A stretch of 64,000 nucleotides of DNA. Source: Panagrolaimus kolymaensis. Taxonomy: Eukaryota; Nematoda; Chromadorea; Rhabditida; Panagrolaimidae. The stretch covers positions 434,001 to 498,000 of the forward strand of contig JAJQJQ010000046.1 of NCBI GenBank assembly GCA_028622995.1. The letters are read 5' to 3'. The notes below the pieces were generated by a model. The model was not told the origin of the DNA, searched no databases, and saw only the letters and a program-made list of their open reading frames with translations. The position numbers and the translations under genes were made by a program. This document shows positions 1 to 12,323 of this stretch, one piece after another. Positions within the stretch are counted from its first letter, which is position 1, and each line of letters opens with the position of its first letter.

Positions 1-384
1 AGCTGGAGCAGCAGTGGTGGATTCTTCAGCTTGAGTTGGGGCAGCAGTGGTAACTTCAACAACCACAATGGTAGTAAGAGCAGGTTCAACAACTTCAATT
101 CCACCTTTAGCGGCATCTGGAGCTGGGACAGCTGAAGTGGCACCAGGAGTCTCAACTGGGATTATTTCAGTTACTGCACCTTCTGGAAGTGTGGAAACAG
201 CGATGGCGGGGGTTCCTTCAACAACGGGTTTAACAGCTGGGACATCGGAAGCAATAGCAGTCACACCTGCATCTGCAGCAACGGTAGATGCTTCAGTTGT
301 TACAGCTTCTTCACCACCATCTGGAATGGGAGCAGCTAAAGTGAAAGCGATAAGGCCAAAAATAACCAAAAGTGAAAGCTTCAT
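1..384 (-). CDS. Secreted Ala/Thr/Val/Pro-rich protein, 3' part off window
   Basis: The minus strand is open from an ATG at 384 to the window edge (128 codons, no stop), so the C-terminus is missing. The start MKLSLLVIFGLIAFTLAAP is a textbook signal peptide with cleavage expected near residue 17-18. The rest is low-complexity, built from Ala, Thr, Val, Pro and Glu, with almost no aromatic residues and no cysteine, as in nematode secreted mucin-like or structural proteins. The opposite strand is also open over 47-391, but that product has no signal peptide, so I take the minus strand as coding. No family recognised. The long non-coding stretch on its right would hold its promoter. Confidence 0.7.
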   Translation of the reverse strand, partial: MKLSLLVIFGLIAFTLAAPIPDGGEEAVTTEASTVAADAGVTAIASDVPAVKPVVEGTPAIAVSTLPEGAVTEIIPVETPGATSAVPAPDAAKGGIEVVEPALTTIVVVEVTTAAPTQAEESTTAAPA

Positions 385-3300
385 TATTTAAGTATGTGGG
401 TTCTAAAATAGGCAAATATTATGTCCATCATAATTAAATGATAAAAATTAATTATTTCACGGAAGATTAGTCGAACGTAAATATCACGAATAATATTGGC
501 AATAAAAAGAAGCACACTGTAACACATTCGTGTGGATGCTTATTTTGTTACGCACCTCCTAGAATTTTTGTGGTTGATTAAAACTCTAAAGTTGCCAATT
601 TAATTAAATCTTTTAAAGGTGCAATTGTTCTGAAATGAGTCTTCATAAACTTAAAAATGTTGATACAGCAAAAGTTTAAAGACGCAACATTTTTGGTTCG
701 ACCAGGCTCAATCAAAAAAGGCAGACATTAAAAAAAGAATTTCTTTTGCAAAAAAAAATTCAACTATCAAAGAAAGACAAATCTTAAAATAAATGAAAGC
801 AAATCAAGTCAATTGCAATTGCACCACCACCATTCATTAACCACACCTTGTCAATGTCTATCAAAAAATCCAAGATTGGCAACTGACATATCAAAAAAAA
901 ATTCCCCCAATTTTTCTTTTTATCCTCATTTATGAGATTTGCTAACTGACAAACCAGTACAGAGATAGAGACAACGACCACAAACGAAAAGAAAAGGTAT
1001 GAGAAAAAAGCAGCAGCAAAAAAATACATATTTTATATTGGCAAAAAAATAAATACTACCAAACATTGAATAATTTCTTAATGCTTTTATATTTGATTTT
1101 TCATCTGCTTGATGAATGGAGAAAAGAATTTGCGCGTTTGACACCGCCCCTCCTGATTCGGTTGTTTGATTTTTTTCTTTCTAGATAAATTTGTTGAAAA
1201 AAGATCTTCCTATGATATGGATAATGGGATAAATAAAAGATAGAGAGAGAGATAAATAAATAAATATGATTATTATTAGAAAAAAAATAATAGAAAAATA
1301 TGCCGTTAAGAAAGAATGTTCGGGACCTTTCTTGATTGTTGAAGATGAAAATAAAAGGGATTTCCTCGATTTATTAAAAATGCCATGTCAAGGTTAATCA
1401 TATGATTTTTTTATATATCGGAGTATCCTTTGATTAAAAGACTACAAAAAAGTCATAATTTTTATAACTATTTTATCTCGCTATTTCCTTTATTCTCACC
1501 ATAGACATACTTTTTCTTAGCAGTACAAGAGCGACTTTTACAACTGCCATTTTTCAACTTTTAAAAATGGCATTTTTTTATTTTGTTGGCCCTTTTGATT
1601 TCTTTTTTAAGATAAGAACAAGAGAGGAGGATAATGTTTGTTACAAGATAATGTTCATGTCAAGGTTGTGACAAGTTGGAATATCCCATGAGAAAAAAAA
1701 ATCTAACGTAATCTTTTTAAGAGACTTTATTTTAGATTTTTTTCCTCCAAAAATCCAGCTGCTTTCTGTTTATAACAAAAAACTAAACTTAAAAACTCAG
1801 AATCATGACACAAGAATTTGTCAATTTTTAAAATATTTTTAATTTGTTGAATAAAATAAATTTTCGAAGAGATAATAAAAAAGAAAAGAGGGGATTTTCT
1901 TGATTTTTAAAGAACGACGACAGATGTCAAAGTGATAAAGCCCATGTCAAGGTTAAAATAAATATCATGTGTTTTTAGCCATTATTTTTATTAGAAGATA
2001 ACAATTTTTTTTTTCATGGCAAATGAGCAACGAATAACAAAAAATCAGATGATTTCTTTGTTTTTGTGCCGATGAATAAATAACAATTTTTTTGCAATGT
2101 CAAGGATAACATAATGAAAAAAATAGTGGGATAAATAATATTAAAATAGTCCATCTAATCAAGTTATCACCAAAACAAACATAAAATTGCCAAAGTGAGC
2201 AAAAAGGTGAATGACAGTAACTGAATGTTGCATTTTATCGTTTGAATTTGATTACTATCCTTTTTTAGATAAATAAAAACCTAATTGCAATGAATCAAAG
2301 CCTGAGTTCATCGAATTATTTACATGTTATTTAATTTGATTTTTAAAGGGAAAAAAATCTTTGATTCATGTTTTTTGGTTGATATTTATCTTTCTTCGCT
2401 CAAAAAATTAATCCGGGTCTTGTTTTTTGATGTTGTCGTTGCTGCTGCTGCTGTTCTGCTGATTCATTATAAAATTCTTGTCGTCTTTTTTCTTTGTTTT
2501 GATTTTTGAAAAAAAAATTATAAGAAGAACTAGTTTAGCTTATAGTTATGACACGTATGTGTTTAGCTTAATTATTCAATATTATGGGGCTATGATATCA
2601 TTTTCAAGGACTCACATAAATTCACCGAAAGACTAATTTAATGACTAACTTTTTTCTAACATAATGAAAAGAAAAGTAATAACATAAAATCTTTAAAATA
2701 AAAAAATTATTAATTTAGCTTCTAAAAATAAAACCAATAAAAAAATATTTTACAGCAATCAAAATATTGTCAAAGCTTTTCAACGGTTGCCGATATATAG
2801 CAACCAAATATCGCAAACTATTGTATTCTCACACTTTAGTAACAATTCATTTTTTATATTAATGTGTTCATTCAACTTCAAAAGGTTAAACTATTATTAT
2901 TCATTTTCGATACCACAAACAAAGACAAAAGAAGCATCAACTTTTTACCAAACTTATGAATCTCTGACTCTGACCTTTTGCGTCCACTTTTTTTCCTATG
3001 AATCACATTTTTCGAAAACAATATTGAAAAGAAAAGTTTTTTGTATGTATGCCTTTTTTAGAAAACAAAAACGAAAGAAAATATTTATCGTTTTTTATGA
3101 ATGGTCAAGAGATCGACCTTTTCTCATTTAAAAAAACTTTGAAAGTCGAGCAAAATATCGAATGTTTTAAAAAATCCAGGTTAGTAAAGCCAATGAAAAA
3201 AAACACACAGCAGAATTGTGCAACTTGATTGATAAGTTGATTAGTTCATTTTCAAAATAAAGGTGTGAGATATTTAGCGGTTTTTAAAATGTGAAAGTGA

Positions 3301-3899
3301 GAGAAAAGAGATCAAGAAAATAAGGGATGGATGGATAAAAGATGATGCAAAGAAGTATACTTTTTTAATTGCAAAATAAATTTAAAATTTTCAGTAAAAT
3401 TATAAGCAATTCTTATAACAAATATGATAATAAGGCATCCAAATGATAATGAAAGCTTTAAACAAAAAAATATGTTTTAATCGCTGCATAATAAAAGAGA
3501 TAGCGAGATGAACAACCTTTTGGAATATTTTCTTACTTCTGATTTATCTTTATCTTTATAAGTCTCTTAAAGTTTAGCTTGCAAATAAATAAAAATCAAG
3601 AGAAAAAAATAGAAATTCGATACTGAACCTTCTTCACACGTCAAAATAGTTCAATGTTTACTTTTAACAATCAAAAAGCTTCTTTATTTTTTTGGATCCA
3701 ACGTCCTTTTTTTCTTCAAAATTTTTTCATCATTCAAATTTTAGCAGTTTCAAACATTCTATCATTAACTTTCCCACGAAATGGTTTTTTACTCATTATG
3801 TTAATTAATACTCCAAAAGAGTATATAAGAAACTGAGTTCAATGAAAATGCTTCATTTCCTGGCAAAAAACTGATTTTCGTCAACTGGCTGCTCTCATC
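385..3899. other. Intergenic, shared upstream region of two divergent genes
   Basis: AT-rich, full of A/T homopolymers, with no convincing coding exon on either strand. The short open frames (for example 2787-3131) have random composition and no homology I recognise. It lies between two outward-facing genes, so it should contain both promoters. It holds a dispersed repeated motif, listed separately. Confidence 0.6.
1385..2110 (+). promoter_or_regulatory. Cluster of four ATGTCAAGG(T/A)T motifs
   Basis: ATGTCAAGGTTA occurs at 1385-1396, CATGTCAAGGTTG at 1656-1668, CATGTCAAGGTTAA at 1943-1956 and AATGTCAAGGATAAC at 2096-2110, all in the same orientation. A weaker relative, ATGTCAAAGTGA, is at about 1924. 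The core TCAAGGT(T/C)A resembles the extended half-site bound by monomeric nuclear receptors of the FTZ-F1/NR5A class (NHR-25 in C. elegans). That these are binding sites is inference from similarity and clustering. Confidence 0.35.
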
Positions 3900-4915
3900 A
3901 TGTCTCATAGAAGTACACCAACTCGCTCTCGTCAAAGTACACCAACTCGCAAATCTCAACGAAGTGTTAGTTTCGTTGTTGCTGAATCTCCAAATCGTGA
4001 TGGTAATGATGATGGTTTTGTTTATTTCAAACGTGTTCCAACTCCTGGTCCTGAACGAAGTGAAAAACTTGCACGTATGACAAATTCATCTCAATATCTC
4101 CGTATTCCAAAAGATGAGGTATGTTTGTTTTTAGTTTTTATTGAATATAAAATGATTCAATATTTGGTTTTCAGATTCAACTTCTTAGAGAAGGATTGAA
4201 AGGTGGCCGTAAGATCAACCGTTCTCGTGATGATGATGAAGAATTAGATGCCCGTTCTCCACGTCGTCGCTCTCGATCAACTCGTCGTTCAGTTCCTGCT
4301 ACTCATCGTCGTCGTCGTTCATCAAGAAGTTCAATTAGTTCTCGTCCTTCACGATCAACCCGTCGATCAGCTCCTGCTACTCATCGTCGTCGTTCATCAA
4401 GAAGTTTAATGAGTTCTCGTCGTTCAAGAAAACCATCTCGCCGTGCTGATGTCAATCCACGCCGAAGTGAAGCTACTCGTGAAGCTGTTCGTCTTCGTCC
4501 TCGTGATGCTCAAGGTCGATTTGTTTCTCCATCTAAAGCTTCTCCTGCTCGAAAATCACGTAATCAACGTTCTCTTCGTCTTCCTAAAATGTCTTATGGT
4601 TCTGGAGATGAACTTGATGTTTCAATGAGTGATTTAGCAGTTCGAACTATATTTTCTCCTGTTGATGATACTGATCTCAACGCAGAATATATGGATGATG
4701 GAAGCAAAATTAAGAAAGTTTATCGAAAATCTCCTGACCTTCGAAAAGCTGGCAAAAAATTCATTTATGATTTAGATGATACAAGTGAAACATCGGATAC
4801 TGAAGAAGTTGAAATTCATCCAAGATCAAAATCTCTTTCTCGTCGTGAAAAACGTCCTTCATCTCAAGCTCGTCGTCGCCGTGTTGTTTCAACTTCACGT
4901 AACTCTTACTACTAA
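3900..4915 (+). CDS. Arg/Ser-rich basic protein, two exons
   Basis: Exons 3900-4118 and 4175-4915 join in phase 0 across a 56-bp GTATGT...TTTCAG intron, giving 319 residues. Residues 1-25 repeat ST-P-TR-S-Q units. The exon junction reads IPKDE/IQLLREGLKGGR. From about residue 80 to 165 it is dense in Arg-Ser, with a duplicated block (RRSRSTRRSVPATHRRR and SRSTRRSAPATHRRR). The C-terminal third is acidic/basic mixed and ends in RNSYY. Codon use is strongly biased to CGT, TCT and CTT, suggesting high expression. It could be a splicing-associated SR-like or chromatin-binding protein, but there is no RRM and no family I can name. Confidence 0.75.
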
Positions 4916-6909
4916 CAACTCTGATTTCTCTTTGTCTTGTAAATTTACTGTGCTAATTTAAGAAATTAAGCTTATAAATTTTAAAAATTGTGTTGTTTTC
5001 TTTGGGATTTTTTGGTTACTATAACTCATCTTCGAACAAGATCTTGCATAGGAACGTTAATTTTTTCTGTTATTAATAAAAACATAAAATGGGTTGAAAA
5101 GCTTTTTACTTGAGTCTTTGGTAAATTTATTAATTTAAATTTATCATATTTTTCTAATTCAAAGTTAATGATCGATCACAAGAGGAACATCGGTACCAGT
5201 TGTCTTTTTATTTGTTGTTTATCGATCATCTTGAGTTTTTTTTTGAGCAACTGCTTTATTGCTTGCTATTTTTTACGCTATAGACATTTAATGAAGGTAT
5301 GGAATTTATGTGTCACACACGTTTGTGTGAGGTGCCATTCTGCACTGATTAGATTGTTTAGAAAAAAGTGAAATAATTTAAGTGTTAATTAATTGGTTAA
5401 ATAAAACAACAAAATACGGGAAAGATGCAAAAAATGACAAAAGGTCACGCTTCGAAATTTAAGCATTGTTATATGATAGGAATGGAAAGTGAAAAGAGAG
5501 ATAACTTTAAAGTTGCAAAAAATGAAGCTCAAATTGCTTGAGAAATTTTGGATGCTCCTAGCTTTTTTTATTGCCTTTAAAAACTAAGTATTTACAGCAA
5601 ACATTTTCCAACGGCTTTTTTCCAAAAAGGCTTTTAAAAGAATTCACAAGTCAAAACCAATTGTCCTTGAAATCACTTTTAAAAAAGACAATTTAAGGCG
5701 ACTTTTTTAGCCAGCGGGATTAACTTTTTATTTGTTTTTATTTTCAAACAATTCTTTTTTTAGCAGTCAATGAACTTATTTGGTTACATTTTTTTGGACC
5801 AAAAAAATTTAATGCCCAAAGGGGATTTGTTTCAATCTTTTAAATTTTGTCAAAAAATAAAACGAAATAGATAAATGTTTTGTTTGTGTTGTTTTAAAAA
5901 AAGTTTTAAAAAATATATATTTATGGGTCAATGGAGCATGAAAGAAAAAAAAGTTTGTTTCATATCTTTTTTGGGGAAAAAGAAAAATGAAACGAAGTAA
6001 AGGGTTTCTCGAGATAAAAAATCTTTGCTCTTTTTTATAGTCTAAAAAATGGATGTTCGATGAATTCGGGGATGAAATAAATAATTGAAGTAGATATCAA
6101 AAAATGTTGTTATATTCAAAAGGGTAGTGAATGAAAAACGTAACAGAAAATTTCGACCCTACAAATGAAAAATCAATCATAAATAAGTCCAGATACTTTT
6201 TTTTGCAAATCAACAAAGTTAAATAAAGTTGCAGAAAAATATTTGTAAATGATACAATTAAAGATAAAGATAAATAACCCTTGCAAAATGGCCAAAGCAA
6301 GTAACCCGAAGCTAAACTGTCATTTTGCAACCTAAAGAATGCAACTTTTTTCGATAAAAAATAAATACATAAAGCCATTGTCTGAAAAAAGCCCATAAAA
6401 TTGCAGAAAATTTTTGAGAGTGAAAAAAAGAAGCTAAAAGTAAAAGAAAAAATTGCTCCATCGAAAAATAAGTGTTTGCCACAAAAAAATGGAAATGCTA
6501 GTTTTGTGTTTCCACTTCAATGGCACTTTTTTTCCATCAAAGAGTTTTAAAAGAAAAAAATAGCAGCCATAGCACTTTATGGGTTAAACTTTCAAGAAAA
6601 TAAAAAGTAAAAAAGTAAACAAACAAGCAGCTGTAGAAAGTGAAACCATTAGTTGCCTGTCATACGATAATGAAAGAGCTATGCATCCGTTTCAATGATT
6701 ATCGGATTTAAACTAAACAAGTTTTATTAGAAGATTGCTGCTTGTCATATTTAGGGTTTTCAACCTTTATCTAACTTCATTCATGTCTTGCTTTAAAAAT
6801 TAGAAACACTGAATCAAGTCAGAAGACTCATATTCTTATACAGACACATAAAGAATCAAACAATTTATTAATAATAAAAAATACAATACAAAAAATAAAT
6901 ACATTTATA
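4916..6909. other. Intergenic between two convergent genes
   Basis: Contains the 3' ends of the flanking convergent genes (AATAAA-like stretch near 5073) and otherwise A/T-rich sequence with many homopolymer runs. I see no exon, RNA gene or repeat worth naming. The open frame at 5168-5371 is short and hydrophobic/cysteine-rich, and I cannot support it. Confidence 0.5.
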
Positions 6910-8671
6910 TTAATTTCTTGCTGTTGGAGGAGATTTTTCTTTTTCTGATCGTTGAGTTGTTTGAGCTGAAAAAACTTCAGGTGATCGATTGGATTTGCTA
7001 TGATGACTTTGAGTTCGATCAGATGGAACAATAACACTGCTTTGACGAGATTGTGGACGTACTATTGATGCTTCAGCAGTAGTTGTTGTTGAACGATGAT
7101 CATCTTCTCCAAATATAAATTCCAATGAATTTGGTGGAGGTAATGAAAGAAATCGACAAGCAAAAGGTGAAAGTTTTATATCATCATAAAATCGGAAACT
7201 TGGTGGAAGACGATCAGATAATTCACCAAGAGCTCGAGTTGTTGTTTCAAGAAGTTCAGTTGGAAGAGTTTTGAGAATAATTTGAAATAACGATATCGTT
7301 GATGAACCAATTATGTGTAGTATTGTTCTGAAACCCAATTAGTAAAAGATTATAAAACAAGAATTTTTATGCCGATAGGTAGAGTACGTGCCTAATAACT
7401 AACATAATGTAAACCAAAAAAAAAACAAGAAAGAACCACAAAGCCAGTACATAGCATAGAAATTGTTAAATCAACTAAAAAATAACACAAACCTGTGATA
7501 ATTTAGTCTTGCTTCAAGTGCTCCAATGTATTCATTTGCTTTCAGGTTTGCCGGAATCTCCAATAGTAGGTTATACCCTTTCAACATGGGTCGCTCATAT
7601 TTTTCTAATAGTGCAGCGTAATCTTTCTAAAACGTAAAGGTATATTTGAGATTACCTCCAACAAAAATAAAACCCACTTTAACAACTTTACGATCAATAA
7701 TTTCAAGACCATAAACTTCACCCAAAATACAAACAGCATTGAAAGCAGTTACAGCAAATTCAAAACCTTGTGAAATTTCTTTTCCATGTTTGATCATACT
7801 TTCTCGATTCTTTTCAAACCAAGCTTCCATATCAACCGTTTTTTTCAACCAACTTCCACTCATTTTAACCAAAGTTCGAAGCCTTGAAAGACATGCAAGT
7901 TCAATGGGAGTTACAAGTTGTCGAGGAGTTTCCACTCGATTTTCCAAAAGGTCACGTGATGGATTTGCTACAGCATCTGAAACAGAGAGTCTTTAAATAA
8001 ATAATAAATGGAAAGTCAAAAAAGCATACCAGCAATTCGTTTTTGCACCAAAGCCAAATCTGTAAAATGTTCTGCGACGGAATAACCTTTTTCCAATTTC
8101 TTTGCTGTTTCTTTTGCTGCATTTCGACTATCAGAGTTTTCAATAATTGTTTCTTCACTTGTTTTTCCATTTTCAGGTTTACCAAAGCATCGTTCAGTTA
8201 ATGGAATTTCATAAAGCTTTCGAATTTCATTTGAATAATCTTTCAATACTTTACGCTAAAAAGTTTTACGAAGGTAAAAACATCAAACAACAAAGTTAAT
8301 GGTTATATGTAAACAATAAAAAAACCTACAGTCCATGACATAAAATATAAAATTCCAATAACTTTTGTTATTTGATCGGCATTAGCGATAGCCCTTGAAG
8401 AAGCAGGAGTTGCTTGAGGTGTTGTTCCTTTTGCCGTTGTAGTTGCATCTCGACCAGCTCCATATCGATGTTGTTGTTGTTGATAATGATAAGAATTAAA
8501 TGATGGCGTTATTTGTGATGGATGAGGATGTGGATATAAACGATGTCGATATGGTGAAACTAATTCAGCTGAAGTTCCAACAAATTCTAAACGACCATCA
8601 GAATCGGAATCTATTTCATTATTATTATTATTATTGTATTTTAATTGTTGATAACGGCCACGACGAAACAT
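6910..8671 (-). CDS. Unrecognised protein of about 472 residues, five exons
   Basis: Exons (minus) 8671-8330, 8255-8030, 7976-7678, 7626-7493 and 7327-6910 join in frame with GT-AG introns. The first ATG after a stop is at 8671 (MFRRGRYQ). Residues 1-95 are low-complexity (Asn, His, Gln, Thr). The middle, from about 100 to 400, looks folded: helical, with weakly hydrophobic stretches (ITKVIGILYFMSW, GFEFAVTAFNAVCILGEVYG, ILHIIGSSTISLFQIIL) and a PRQLVTPIELACLSRLRTL segment. The C-terminus is disordered Ser/Arg/Thr. It lies 231 bp downstream of the next gene on the same strand, a spacing compatible with an operon, but I see no clear spliced-leader site. Function unknown; a peripheral membrane protein is possible. 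Confidence 0.65.
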
Positions 8672-8902
8672 TTCTTTCAAAGTTTATTCAACAACAACAA
8701 ACAACAATGAAGATTGGAAATATTATTGCAATATGTTATTGGCGGGTAAAAGCTTTGGAAGATTGAAAGCAAAGCGCGAAATTTGGATAAATTTGAAATT
8801 AGTATTTTCACGCTTTTTTGTTATCGAAAAAAGGCTAGTTTTTGAGAGCAACAAAAAAGGCTTTATTAATTTACATTTTATTAAAATAAATAAATAGGCG
8901 AT

Positions 8903-11453
8903 TTAAAAATTGAATAAGGTTAAAAAGATCAATCCCAAGATTATAAAGTTATTAACTTCCAAAATGTTTGGACTTGAGCTTGTATAATTTTGATTCCAAA
9001 TAAATGGATAATTTACATCAAGCTCATTCGTTTCAATTCGTCGGGGAGGTGATAATCTTCGAGTGTTTGGAGTTGACGAAATCATTAAAAGTGAGTGTGA
9101 ATGTTCATTAGGAGTTTGAGTTGATGGAATTTGGGATGAGCAATCTTCTGCAAAAATTTACTTTTTTTAAAAACATTTGGTTAACGTTTTGTTTCTTACC
9201 AGTTCGCTTTAAAACTAAAACAGAATCAGGATTTTCACTAAAATTAAAATTTCGATTGCAATGATTTCCAAGAATTGCAATATAAAGGTATTCTCCTTGC
9301 TGGCGACTAATCTGAAATTGATTGGAAATTTATAAGGACTATATTTATCTTTCTTGATGCAAGGGACTTCTTTAGTTTGTTCAGTAATTTTTTAAGAAAA
9401 TAAAAAACCCAAAACTATTTTTTTTTGTAATGCTCAAGCCATCAGCCAACTACCTTACCATACAAACATTATCATTTTGTGAATCTTGAGTTTTCGCATA
9501 AACAAATAAATTGTCTCCTTCTTTCCATGTTCCATAACAATCATAACTTTTTACTAAAAACATTCAATTTTTTTTTATTCTTTCCTATTTTTGTTTATTA
9601 GCTAACTCACCATCATATGCATTTCCACTTTGACAATGATATGCAATAATTTTAAATTGGTTACGCTTTTTACAATTTACTGTTAAATTATAACAATCAT
9701 TTATTTGCATTTCTTTTGGAGTTGAATATGAACCAAAATATGCACAAGCTGATTTTTTGGGAGTTTTTGAAATTAATGTTGTCCAAACAGCTTGGTTAAA
9801 TTCATTTTCTCTTCTACAAAAAAAAACTTATTTAGGAAATGAAAAATTGTGTGAATATTTATTACTTGCACATTCCATTCCCTTCATTAGCGATGGTAGT
9901 AGTTTTAAATTCAATAATGGAATTACTTCGAGATTTAAACCATAAACAATGGTAGCCAAGTGATTCGCCACTGAAAAAAATTTGTATTTACTTTACATAC
10001 TTCGAATCAAAAAGTTATTTTCGTCAACGCCGCCGCGACTCTCATCTCGAATAGCGACTTTTAACCATGATAAAAAATCCAGCTTCACTCTAGTATTTTT
10101 TTTTGAACTTACCAACTTGTTTCTGTATGAACTAAAATTCTTTCATTATCCACTTCAACGCATGTTGAAACAAGTGGGGGAGAATTTGATAATCTATGGC
10201 GGATCTGATCCGCCTTAACTGATAAACCATCATATTCACCTTGCAACCATTCAGGAAATTCACATGAAGCAAAATTCTGTTTTCTATTTTCTAAAATTTT
10301 ACCTTTCTTTTAAAGCTCTTCTTACATTACAGTTAGTTTTCTTACTTTCAATAAATTTATAACTTTCAAAAGCAGTATTGGCTTCAATTTTAGAGCAATA
10401 TGCATCAGCGGAAAGTAATAAATTTGTTTCATTTTTATATGAATTTAATTTACCACAACGATATTTTCGAGTATCTTGATCAAAAAGTGCAAGAAAATGT
10501 TCATTTTTTACCGATGGCCATGAACCAAGGCAAATGATTTTTTGATCAAATGGAGGGAAGGAGCAATTACGAAATTCAAAGTGCAACTCTTCCTTGCTGT
10601 CGCAATTTTGCATCTAAAAATAGTTTTGTCATTTTTTAAATTATCTCATTTTTTTTGGGTAAGGTACTTGAGTTCCTGAATCAATATCACATTTTAATTC
10701 TTTTTGATTTACTCGTCCATATTCAACATAAAAATTTCCTTCAAGACCGCAAGATTGATATTGGATATTTTCGACTCGAAAAAGAAGTTCTCCATCGCCT
10801 GGCCCAATTGCAGATGGATCAAAACAACTTCGTTTTGCATCCATCACGGCCTCATGACATGTTTCACCTGGAATTATTTTCAATATTTTTTTCTGTGATT
10901 GAAGAAAGTAAAAAACTAACTATCTTGATGCAAAGATTGAATAACATTGGGTGATCGTGGAATGAGAGTAATACATCGAAAGCATGTTCCTTTACCTGAT
11001 CGTCTAAATTACAATTATAATTGAAGTCTGTGAAATGAAAAGGTTTACTTTAAACCAAAAATAAATGAATGACTTTCAACTTTTTCATAACAATCGCCCC
11101 AAACATTCGCAGATGAGGAAGTTATTATTATCTAAAAAAAGAAGAAGGATTTCAATAGAACGTAAAGAATTAACTACTTTAATATTTTTTTTAAAACTAA
11201 AATTAGGTTTTATAATACGGGTAAACGTTCCTTTCATGTATTTTAGCTTCAGAAAAAGATGTAGTTTTTCAAATATCAAAGCTCTTTGATCTTTTCATTA
11301 ATTTACCTTTTCAAAATGAACGGGACTCAAAGAATTATCCGTTATTTGATTAAATTGCCGTTGAAAGGTTCCTTGAAGCAAAGTTTCAATATTGCAACAA
11401 AATACAGTTGAAAGAAATAAAAATAAAATAATTATAGAACAAAATTTAAACAT
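8903..11453 (-). CDS. Secreted GPI-type cysteine-rich ectoprotein, DUF7042-7045-like
   Basis: Eleven exons (11453-11307, 11131-11049, 11003-10921, 10867-10668, 10613-10326, 10276-10113, 9970-9866, 9813-9611, 9553-9459, 9311-9200, 9147-8903) join without a frame break into about 574 residues. It begins with a signal peptide (MFKFCSIIILFLFLSTVFC) and ends in a hydrophobic tail after a Ser-rich stretch, as in GPI-anchored proteins. Spaced cysteine motifs such as TCFRCITLIPRSPNVIQ, FRNCSFPPF...CLGSW, and SCEFPEWLQGEYDG match my memory of the DUF7044/7043/7042/7045 modules found together in arthropod and nematode secreted proteins. Molecular role is not known. The exact intron at 10325-10277 was chosen because a 49-bp GTAAGA...ACAG intron keeps frame, while the alternative would be only 19 bp. 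Confidence 0.7.
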
Positions 11454-12323
11454 AACTTTATTTTTTTATATTTGCAAACAAACAGTAGTAATAAGAAAGT
11501 GAATAAATAATTTTTATTCAAAAATGAATCGAGACACGTTTTTTTCTTCTTGGTGAATGAGGAGGATCAAAGTCAAGTGGATCACGGAAAAACGAGTGAT
11601 GGTGAAAAGAAGGTGTATCAAAAAAGGATGAAGAAACATGCACTTATGGCCATTATTTAGTATTTGTTTGTTAAATCCAAAAAATCGGAATAAAGAAAGT
11701 TTTATTTTTTTTTTTGAGGGTGTCTCCCTTCAATTTTGTATGACTAATAAATAAAAACTTGAAAAATTTGAATAATTTTTTTACTAATAAAAATGTACTT
11801 TTACTATGTATGCCTTTTTTTCTTCGGATTACAAAATTTATGATTACTTTATAAATTCTAAAATTTCAAAAGTATAATATTAAACTTTTGATTACTCTGA
11901 TCATTGTTTTTTTCGTTCGACAAAGTTGCAAAAAAAAGTTTGTCATATTTGTTTTTGAAAAAATAATGAATAATGGTTTCACTTTCATTCTTTTTTTCTC
12001 TTCTGCTGTTTGTTATTATCACTTTCCCTTTTTCTTCTTCTTATTGTTACAAATTAGAAACCGACTCTTCTAACCACAAACAAAGGAACGAAATAAGAAA
12101 GGTGGAGAGTTCACAATCGACGACAAAAATAAAATGTATAATTGATTTTAATTGGGACAATGAAACGAAAAAAAAGTAAAAAAAGTTTTTGCCTTGAGGC
12201 TTCCGCCGTCAAAAAAAGAAATCAAAATTAATGTTTCAAATAATAAAACCAAGACAAAAAAGAAAAGAAGAAGAAAACAATTGCTTTAGTTTGGAGAATA
12301 TTGAAAGGTAAATAGTAATAATC
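11454..12323. other. Intergenic, divergent promoter region
   Basis: Lies between two outward-facing genes for secreted proteins. AT-rich, no supported gene. Confidence 0.5.

Noticed and set aside
47..391. Plus-strand open frame, 114 residues
   Set aside because: It is the antisense of a minus-strand frame that has a clear signal peptide and runs off the window.
2787..3131. Plus-strand frame of 114 residues
   Set aside because: Composition follows the AT-rich background; no signal peptide, domain or splice context.
10288..10306. A 19-bp intron in the Cys-rich gene
   Set aside because: Far below a workable length; an upstream GTAAGA donor gives a 49-bp intron in phase.
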